Part shown: one piece after another, positions 24,201-35,100 of the stretch
Layout: each line of letters starts with the position of its first letter
How positions within the stretch are numbered: the first letter of the stretch is position 1
Assembly: GCA_026315105.1 (NCBI GenBank)
Contig: CM048750.1
Span: 162,964,549-163,028,548, forward strand
Reading direction: 5' to 3'
Source of the DNA: Locusta migratoria
Taxonomy: Eukaryota; Arthropoda; Insecta; Orthoptera; Acrididae
DNA: 64,000 nucleotides
The notes under the pieces: generated by a model
What the model saw: the letters and a program-made list of their open reading frames with translations, nothing else
What the model was told of the DNA's origin: nothing
Database searches by the model: none
Position numbers and translations under genes: made by a program

Positions 24201-27200
24201 TTTATCTCATTGGCAGACTCTTACTTTGGCCAATGAAATGTTCATATCATTGCCAAGAGAAGTTGTACCAAAGAATTTACTACTTTGGAGCTACATCAGT
24301 TGCACAAGAAAAGCGATGTAGTTGTTGGGAAAGAAGTAAGACAGGGTTGTAACCTTTTTCCAATGTTATTCTATTTGTACAGTGAGCAAGCTGTGAAGGA
24401 AAACAAAGAGAAATTTGGAGAAGGAATTAGAGTTCATATTGAAGAAATAAAAACATTGTGTTTTGATGAAGACGTTGTAATTCTGTCAGTGAGAGCAAAG
24501 GACCTAGAAGAGCAATTGAACGGAATGGAGAGTGTGTTGCAAGGAGCTTATAAGATGAATATCAACAAGAGAAGAACAATGGAATGCAGTCTTAGAAAAT
24601 CAGGTGATGCCTAAGGAATTCAATTATTATTTTATTATTTATTATTAGCCCACAAGACAGCTTTCAGGCTGCATAAGGCTTCATCTATATTTATATGTAT
24701 ATACATGTTATTCATGTTGAGGTATGGTACAGATTGAATTTCCATTAGCAACATAATAAAGAATATAAATTATAAATTCACATCCCAACCCAGTGGGTAA
24801 AAATATGGTGATACAATAAAAACAACTCAATATAATGCTAAAGACAGAAACATAAATTTTCCTCCCTTTCACATAAACAATCTATTAGGCACTTCGATTT
24901 GAAAAGCTGTCCAAAGCTTCACAAGACTAGAGAATAAAGTCATGATGCACTTGAACAATCTACAGTACTGAGCAATATATTTGTATGAGAAGCTATCTAC
25001 GTTACATTAGTGAGCTTACAGATAATATCTAGCATAACTTAAGTAGAAATAAAAATAGGAAAAAATCTCAGCATTTTACCCCCTAACAAAAGTTACATTA
25101 CGGGTGAACTTATTATATCACTTACTTCACTATTTTCAAATTCCTCTACAGAGTAGAAGGCCTTTTCTTTCAGCCAGGATTCTATAACTTTTCTGAACCT
25201 ACTGGTTTTCAACTGCCTTATTGCACTGGGTAATATGTTAATAAAAACTTTCCCTGCATACTGAAAGTATTTTTGTTAGCAGAGATATTCAAAGTGTTTC
25301 TATTCCTGGTTTTATGAGAGTGAACATTCGCTCTGAAAATGAAATACATTTTGCAAGGAATGTTGGCTTGTAGACCATACATGCATCGGATAGCTTTTTT
25401 CTGCCAAGGGAAACCACTTCTGGCACCAGCAGAGTTACCCCACATTATTATACCGTAGTTAATGTGTGAGTGGAAAAAAGTGTAGTATGCTAGAAGTGTG
25501 TTTCACTGACACAGGTTTTTAATTTTCTTATTAGGTACAACACTGAAGATTGTTTGATGCTTAAGATTTCTGTGTGTGAGTTCCAGGTAGATTTGGTGTC
25601 AAGGTGGATACCGAGTAATTTGACAGTGTCATTAGCTGCATCTTTTATGAAGAACACTATTTTCTCAGTTTTGCTAGTGTTTAATGTTAATTCATTTGCC
25701 TGAAACCATGATAATGCTTTCTCCATCATTGATTTATTCGTTTACTCTAATACATTATCATCATTATGCGAGGTGAGAAACGTGGTGTCATACATTACTG
25801 ATTTGTAAGGGAGCAGATTAGGCAAATCATTAACATAGACAATGAACAAAAAATGGTCCAAGCACCGATCCCTGAGGCACACCTTTTATAACATTCAGAA
25901 AGCCTGATTTTTTATTCGAGTCAATTATGACCATTTGTTTCCTATTTGACAAGTAAGATTTAAGTAATGCCAGTCTTCTATCTAACTTCATATTGTTTAA
26001 GTTTATTTATTAGAATTTTGTGAGATATTGTGTCAAAGGCCTTGGTTAGATCAACCAATGTGGCACATGTCTATTGTTTTTGTTCGAATCCATTTAGGGC
26101 AGATATAACATAATCCTGCACTGCTTTAATTGTGGATTGACCTTCTTGAAAACCGTATTGGGCCTGATTTAATAGTTTATTGTTCTCGAAATATTCATTT
26201 AATTGCTTTTTCATTATCACCTCAATGATTTTAGATATTGTGGGTACTATGGCAATGGGTCTATAATTTGCTGGTGATTCCCTATCTCCTTTTTTATGGA
26301 CAGGTATAACTACTGTTAGTTTTAAACATTCAGGAAAAACACTTTCTTCGAACATCCAATTTATAAGGTAGCACAGGGGATGGCTTATTGTTTCTATAAT
26401 TTGTTTCATAATGGACAGGCCATAAAAGTCTTCAGTTTTTGAATTACTGAGGTTTGCTACTACATTTATTATATCCTTAGGGGAAACAGATTTCCATTCA
26501 AACTCCCTATTACTCCCTTCAAATTCAGCTCTTAATGATATAGTTAAGGCCAGGACATTGACATCATTGGCTACTGTTTCATCATCATGTACAATGCATT
26601 TCCCTGAATGGATGAAGCTGTCATTAAGCTGATCTGGGCTAATGGGAATGAGCAGTTTATTTGACGTGATCCTGGATTCTGCTTTTATTATCTTCCATGT
26701 AGCCTTGCATTTGTTAGTAGACTGCTCTAAGAGGTCGTCATTGGCCTGTCTCTTAGCTTTACTTTTTTCCTGTCTGTAGAATCGCATTAGTTTCAAGTAG
26801 ACTGGCTTATATATACTAGTACTATACGACATTTCATAGTATGACTTAAGCAGTGTTTTCAGTTTAGAAAGATAAGTGGTGTACCACTTGGTTATGTGTT
26901 TCTTTTTTTTTTTTAACATAGCCTCTTTGTAATTTTTGGACAGAATTTATTGAAGGTATCTGCTATAGTGTGTAATAGGTGTTCACAAGCTTCATCAGAG
27001 GATTGACACCTGTTGAGAATGGGGCTCCAGTCAATACCTTGCAGATCATTTCCGAGATTTCTTACACATAGATCATGCAGTAGTCTCACTGTTCTGGATT
27101 CTGCCTCATGTATGTGACTGTATTCAACTCCAGGCAGTCTCAGGAGAAGTCCATCATGGTCAGATAGTAATGGATTAATGACATTCAAGTGAGTCTCAGT

Positions 27201-28976
27201 CTTACATGTGTTTGCAATGACATTATCAAGGCAGGCATTTAGGTAATGAAACAATAATAGTTGTAGATGATTTTTGTTACTTGGGCAGCAAAATAGCATA
27301 TGATGGGCACAGTACAGAGGATATAAAATACAGACTGGCAATGGAAATAAAAGTGTTTTGAAAAAGAGAAATTTTTAACATCAAATATTAATTCAAGTGT
27401 AAGGAAGTCTTTCCTGAAAACATTTGTGTGGAGTGTTGTCTTGTATACAAGTGAAACTTGGACAATAAATAGTGTGGACAGCAAGAGGATAGAGGCTTTT
27501 GAAATGTGTTGCTACACAGTAATGCTGAAAATTTGGTGGGAAGATCACACAACTAATGAAAAGGTACTGAATACATACACTATGTTTTAACTTATATGAA
27601 GAAGAAGTTGCCAGCAACAACAAACAGAGGACATGAACATCACTACGACACAATAAGCACTAAATGCATCTACACTTCATACCACAGACCATCTAATTCA
27701 CTGAACGGTTGTGAAATTGTAGGGCACAAATTATTAAATATACTACCACAAACCAACAAGGTTTTCCAGAACAAACATTCAAACAAAACTGCATGTTTGG
27801 TTAATTGTCCACCCATTATATGCTATAAAGGAATTTAACAACTGCAATACAAAAATATAATGTCAACAACTGCAATATAAAAATATAATGTCAACAACTA
27901 GACCATTCAATGTAAGCTTTCACAGCCGGCGTCAACTTCATTTGAAACTTCTGGGCCCATAAGCCGTGGTCGATTTTTAAAACTTTCCCCCAATGTTTCA
28001 TCTTCAGCTGGGGAAGACATCTTCAGAGGTAAAAGATGTCTTCCACAGCTGGAGATGAAACGTTGGGGGAACTGCCACTCTACCTCTGAAGATGTCTTCC
28101 GCAGCCGAAGATGAAACATTGGGAGGAAGTTTTAAAAATCGACCACGGCTTATGAACCCGGAAGTTTTAAATGAAACTAGACCATTATCTGTGTTTAATT
28201 ATCAACTGTTTTTGTATGTACTTGACTTTGTCTATTGCTACAAGGGCCTGATGACAATAAAATTATTATTATTATTATTATCACTATAAAACTGTAAAAA
28301 AATCACAAACATTTTAAACTGAATTCTCACAAGTTAATTTTAGGGCATTCAATTTAAAGGAGTAAGGGAATATCATTATGTTAATGAGCAACTGATTTTA
28401 GATGAGTCAGACCTCTCGCAAAATTTTGTCTTTTACGAAACTATTACTTCAAATATGGGAGAAAGTAACTAATTTAACAATTATCCAGTTCTTTGGCCAA
28501 ATGAAATTGCAGATGCTATGCTTCTCATTAAATCATGCAATCAAATGTAATCACCATACTGAACAGCAATTCCCTTTGCCTTTATATCCAGTAACACTAA
28601 AACTCAGTATCACTCTCTATTTAAAAAATGATCATATCCAAATCAAGTACTCAATCTTACCAAGACATGTCATCAGTTTTTTGTTGTTGATTTTAATTGG
28701 GTAAGTGGTTTGGTTCTGCAGCATTCAAGGGTGTGAGCCCCATATCCTATACATTGAAAGTTGTTGGAAATCAAAATTATTCACAGAAGTAGTAAAGAAA
28801 ATGGTGAAGCAGATGCAGTTAATAAAATGAAATTGAGAAACACAGAACTGTTTATTGAAAAGCTAATATATATATATATAAAATATATATTGTAAAAAAA
28901 AAAAAAAAAAAAAAAAAAATTATATATATATATATTTTTACAAAAATTCAGAAAAAGTCCAAATATCAAATATGTA

Positions 28977-29064
<88 letters not shown>

Positions 29065-29121
29065 TACATATTTGATATTTGGACTTTTTCTGAATTTTTG
29101 TAAAAATATATATATATATAT

Positions 29122-29182
<61 letters not shown>

Positions 29183-32100
29183 AATTCAGAAAAAGTCCAA
29201 ATATCAAATATGTAACAGGTGTGAGTAAGATGTTTGAATTCTGTCAGAAAATAATATTTATTAAAATCTGGATGTACATGTATAATGGTTTACTGACAAA
29301 AAAAAAGTGGTTTGTTTTTCTGCAATTTACAAGAAAAATAGAACTGAATAATGTTGATTTTTGTTGCTACAAAACTACAAACATCAGATGACAGCATGCA
29401 CTGCTCTTTACGTTTCTGATATTAGAATTTAATCTCTAAAAATGTGTACACTCTGACTTGACATAGTTTTTTAATTTATCCTAGACATACTATACTTAGC
29501 CTATTGAAAATGAATTTCAGTACAGAGGAAAGGTTGCTATTATGAGAGTGTTTGCTAATGCGGGAAAGTAAGATTAAATTGGTGCTCAGCTCTGTTGGGA
29601 GATATAAGAACTAACTTCTCAAAGTGCCTGAGGAGTAGAGAGGTGTAAATTGACCATTAAAGAACTGGATACTGCCGAGAATTGGTTTTGAATTTCGAGT
29701 TTTCTAATTTTAAGTCTATACACTTGCAGGGTATCAGCAAAAGAAACAATGCAAGAAAGGGAATAGACAGAATGTGAACCTTAATTACTTCAGTTTAAAT
29801 CCTGAGCCTCAAACACTGCCTTGCAGCTATCATGTAACTGTACAGCTCCCCTCCTAACTATATATTTGAAGGAGAAACATCTACAAGTATACTTATTAAT
29901 TAAGTGCATTCACAGACAGTCAAAAGGGTCTGTATGTAATATCATTTCAATCAGAAAGAAAGGAATACACAGTGAAAAGTATGTTACATGAGTCATTGCA
30001 GCCACTGACAGTATGTGTTGTTGTCCCCCCCCCCCCTCCCAACAATTGCGAGCTGTAAATGAATCAAGGTAGAACACTATGTCTTATCAAGACATGTGAT
30101 CAGTTTTGTTTTGTTGATTGGAATTGGGTAAGTGGTTTGGTTCTGCAACATTCATATCCTACAAATCGAAATTTACTTCTCTTCATTTTTTGGACAATGT
30201 TGCTTTATTTTTTTTTTTTTTTTTTCCTCCCCTCTAGCCGTCTTCACCTCTCATTGGGCCAAAGCCTTTAATCATGATTCTTAGTTCAAATATGAACAAC
30301 TTCTCTTTGTGAAGTTTGGTTTTAGGGGAGGTTGTATGTGATGTGATTACCTGTTTCATGTCAATTATTTTATAGGGGTAAAGTAGTGTATACCCACAAT
30401 AAAATACTATGTTTGCAGAGGAGGCAGTGAATGAGGTGAAGCGTCAAGCTGTAGCAGAACTGCAACGTGCGGTAGCTCAAGCAGAGGCAAAAGCTGCTGA
30501 ACTAGTGGCAGCAGAGCGTGCCAAGGTGGAGAAGGTGCTGGCAGAGGCACGCCGCCAAGCTGTCCCTACAGATGACGACGAGCCTCCTCCATCTGGGGCT
30601 ACGACAGCAACAGCCAATGCCTGCTGGAACTGTGGGCGACGTGCCAATGAGACCTGCAGTGGCTGCAATACAGCACGCTACTGCGGCGCCTTCTGCCAAC
30701 ACAAGGACTGGGATAGCCACCACCAGGTACTGTATGTAATAAAAAAAAAATGTTCAAATGTTTGTTAAGCTTATGGGACTTAACTACGGGGTCATCAATC
30801 TCTAAACTTACAAACTACTTACGAACTAGGACGGCACAAATATCCATGCCCGAGGGGGTATTCGAACCCCCGACCGTAGTGGCCGTGCAGACCATGACTG
30901 GAGCGCCTCAGTCCCCGCGGCCATTGTATGTAATCCCCCAGCCCCCCCCCCCCTCCCCTTCACACACACACGAGACAGTGAGAGGAAGTGCAATATTTAT
31001 TTACTTATTTATTTTACATGTCCAGGACTAAGACATCTTTCAATCAATAAATATACAATTACAGTACAATTACAATCTAGAAACACAAGATTCAATAAAT
31101 ATACTATTACAGTGAACAAATTACAATCCAGAAATGCAAAATTCAATAAACATACAATTAAAATAAACAAATTACAAACTAAAAACACAAAATATGGAAA
31201 GAGCTGACTAATTCTGTAGGCCACTGCTAGTTTTTGCTAAATGGACCACAAGCTCCAAAATTCTGCTGTCTTGACAGCCACATTATTTGCTGTGTGTAAG
31301 TGCTCCATGGTGCAGGGGTTGCGTTAGTTTCTGCAGACCAGTAGGTCTTGTACATCACCACACTCACAGAGCTCATCTTTGTGAGATTCATCTTTAGTGT
31401 GGCACTCCTGTCCTCAGTTTGTTTGCATATGGCAGATGAAATCCTTCAGCAGGTTCCTCTTTGATGTTCTCTCCATCCCTTTCATTTGACAAATTCTGCC
31501 ATAACTTTGTTCTCAGAGTTACAGGAAGTGCAATGATTAGATGGGTTTGTCATGTTGACTATTTGAATTTTTTCATATGTTTGTTTGTGGATAGGTAACA
31601 GCCAAACTTTACAGTTAAATACTCAATGTAAAGATTCATTAATTTGTGGTGATGTGTCATATTCCACTATCAAATTTTATTTGATGAAAACATGTTGTCA
31701 AAGAAAATTGGACAACGTAATATGGAACTTTTTTCAAAGCTAACTACTGCCCTCAGATTTGATCAAAGAAAGTGTTTATCTTATGTTAATTGCTGTGAAA
31801 AATGTGACTACTTGAGGTGCTACCATCAAAGTAGCTACTTAAAAAAATCAATTTTTTTGTAATATGACTGCATAATTCGTGTGGTGTGTCATTGAAACAA
31901 TACAATTAATACAGTTATATGAAGCTGATTATAAAGAACTGGCTGAATCAATCCCAAAGCTACAAGCAGAGCTCCTAAGCGATGAAGTAACAACTAGTTG
32001 CATGGCAGACAATGGAAAAAAAATTAATGGCTTCTACACCAGTTATATAGTGGAGAAAGCAAAACTACATAATGACGCTGAGTCATCACACAAAATATAT

Positions 32101-35100
32101 TTAGCCTACATATAGTTACACAAGTTATAAATATTTTTGTTTACTGTAAATGTGAGAGAGTAATAGCAAAAGGTGGAAACAGTGCACAGGCCTGTTAACC
32201 AGCCACAAGTATACTGGTTCCACCCCTTGAAATTTTTAGAGCAGAGTACCACTGCAGATGCAAGTATCAACAAAGTTGACAGCCTTCTAAATGTCTAGCT
32301 CTTGCAATTACTGTACATGCATCCATAGGGTATAAATAGATATTTATACTCTATGCATGAGCAGCTAAGACTAATAACAAATATTTGACAAGCATTTTCA
32401 GTGCACTGTAATGGATTCTTTGTCAAAGAAAATTTGACAGTGTAAGATCCCCATTTCACCATGTCAAAGATTCTTTCTCAAAGAAAATCTTAAAGTGTAA
32501 TATTGCACTTCCTACTGTTTGTTTCTCACAAATTAATATAGTTATATCACAAACAAATGAGGAAAGAGCATATCTATATGTTACTGATTTCCATAACAAT
32601 GATCCATACTGCACTAATCAGCAGCTGATTAGATACATCTGTTGAGTAACACATAGGACATAATTCTCCCATTATCACAGCATTTACATGTTATGGAAAG
32701 GGCACCATAAGGTAACAAAAAATGTTGGGGAGGTATCCTGTTACAGAAACTCTTGTGTACTTGTAACTCAAGGAGAACAATAATAACCTTCTCAACTGAG
32801 TCCATAGATGATGGTGGTCAACACGTCAACAGTGGAAAGGACTTCTGTGTTTACTAGGGGTATTAATTGGAAAATGTGCATGTGTTGCTTAATCATGTCC
32901 CAGACATACTATTTCTTCTCTGTGGACTGTTCTAAAATTTATTCAGACCCTTTTTTGGGTTTCTGGGTTGTTGTGTCGCTAAAAGTCTGTAATTTTGCAA
33001 GTCCATTATTTTGCCTTTCTTATACACAAGAGTTACCTGTGTCTTTTTCCATTCACTTGGAATTTTTGCTGGATCAAAGATTCACGATAAAATCAAATGC
33101 TGCTGAGTACTTTTTGTTGTAAAACCGGATTGGTACCGCATCTGGACCTGATGACTTGTTTGTTTTCAACTCTCAGCTGATTCTCTACACCAGCTATGCC
33201 TGTTACTATGTCCTCCATTTGGGAGTTAGTGCGAGCATCAAATGAAGGTATGTTTGTGTGGTCCTCCTGTGTGAATGATTTCTTAAATGTTAAATTTAAA
33301 ACTTCAGCTTTCATTATGCTGTCTTCCATCACCACCCCAGAATGATCAAGTGACTGGATAGAGACCTTTGATCCTCTTACGATTTTACACAGAACCAGAA
33401 TTTTTTCAGTTTCTTGGGAAAGTCTTTTGCTAAAATACGACAATGGTAGTTATTGTATGCTTCATATATTGCTCTTTTTCTAGACATGCGAATCTCTCCT
33501 AACTTTTGTCTGATTTGATTTGCTTGACCTTTTTTTGAACCAAGAGTGCAATTGCCTTTGCTTTCTCAGCATTTTTTCAAATACTACTATTGAACCATGG
33601 AGGATCCTTTCCATTGTTAATCCATTTTGTCAGCACGTATTTCTCCAGTGCTTCATTTACATTTAAATTTTGCCCATAATTCCTCTACAACCACTGTACC
33701 AGAACTATGTCCATTCATTCTGTAAGTGGGTCGCTAACAATTGCTTACCTGCTCTTCCTAGCACAAACACTCTCCTAGGCTTCTCGACTGATTTATTAAC
33801 TTTGTCAGTATGATGACATTATGATCATCTCTACAGTGACATCATTGATAAGATCTGCCCTGTTTGTAGGTGTAATATCCAAAATATTTCCATTGCATGT
33901 AAACTGATGATTAGTTGCTCAAAGTAGTGTTCGGCAAACATACTGAACAATAGCTCACAAGATTGCTTGTCTGTACCGCCTGTAGTGAAAGCATAGGCAT
34001 CCTAGTCTATATTCAGCAGGGTGAAGTTGCCCCCTACTACTAAAGCATGGTCTGGGTACCTTTGCACTATTGATTGTCAACTTTTCCTGTGACAGTGAAA
34101 CCGGGTAACCAGTAAAAACACCCAACTATTAACTTGATTTCACCTATACTGTTACATGTGTCCACATAACCTCACAGTCACTCTTGTCTTCAAGCTCAGC
34201 AGATGGAATACTTTTCTGGACTGTAATGAATAACCCCCTCTGATCATATCTGATCTATCTTTGTGATATACATCCCATTCTTTGCTAAATATTTCAGAGC
34301 TTCCAGTTCGGCATGTGGCATGTGACAACTTTCCTGCAATGCAGTAAAAATGGTCCTGTATGGTTTGTAACTCTCCTTCAATCTTTATTATGCAGACGTT
34401 TGTAGTCACTGCTCTGCACTATTTTTCATTCAGTGTTCGATGTGCAGATTCGTGGTTTGTTTTGAACATTTCTTGTATGTGTAATACATAAATCCCATGG
34501 AACATTGATTTCTGCACCTCCAAGACTCATTTTCTGTTACCTCTTAATGCATATGGTGACTCATTAGTAACTGATACTTCCCCATTTTCTAAAACAACAC
34601 TTCAAAATAAATCTTGCTAGAGATTGAAATTATGACCACACTCAAGGGTTCCCTCATCAGTGTTAATGATGATAATGATGCAGAATGTGTTCTCCCCTAC
34701 TCCTCTCCCCCCCCCCCCCCCACCCCACTCGAAATTCACTGAAATATTATTGGGGGCAATGAGAATGACTGTCACACTATTAGATATTACAAAGTTATCT
34801 TAACATTTTAAGAATTTAATGATGGTTCCTATTAATTATGATACTACATGTACTGTAATGTTGAAAGGTTTCAGTAAACAAAAGAAATGCACTTAATATG
34901 AACCTAAGACTGTGTGAATTGTAGTAATCTTTCATCAAAGAATATTACATATTCATCCACCTTTGCAGTGAACGCAAAGAGAGAATATTACTTTCATGTT
35001 GATAGGTAACAGCACACACTTTGTGCAGGTGTGTTGCAAGCTGCCTCCACCTGTACCACTTTCGGTGCCAGCTGCCCCGAGCCAGCAACCCACATCTAGT

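Noticed and set aside
22961..24310. Possible exon or unknown gene in a GC-richer intron segment
   Set aside because: No frame shows a known motif, and exons B and C of nvy join in frame without anything between them.
28092..28289. Frame beginning MSSAAEDETLGGSF, also present antisense upstream
   Set aside because: Both come from the arms of the fold-back repeat at 27941-28170 and do not encode a host protein.
28860..29220. CRISPR-like array of repeated 44-bp blocks
   Set aside because: Only three blocks, one inverted, separated by microsatellites; the genome is eukaryotic.
30409..30768. A continuous 119-residue frame starting ATG at 30409 and passing the donor
   Set aside because: The ATG lies in the polypyrimidine/acceptor region, and the extension past 30726 loses the last MYND cysteine. 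Splicing to 35029 restores it.
31879..32115. 78-residue frame slightly reminiscent of a MADF domain
   Set aside because: Only a short LIQLYEA-like segment resembles the domain, without the conserved tryptophans. Not supportable.
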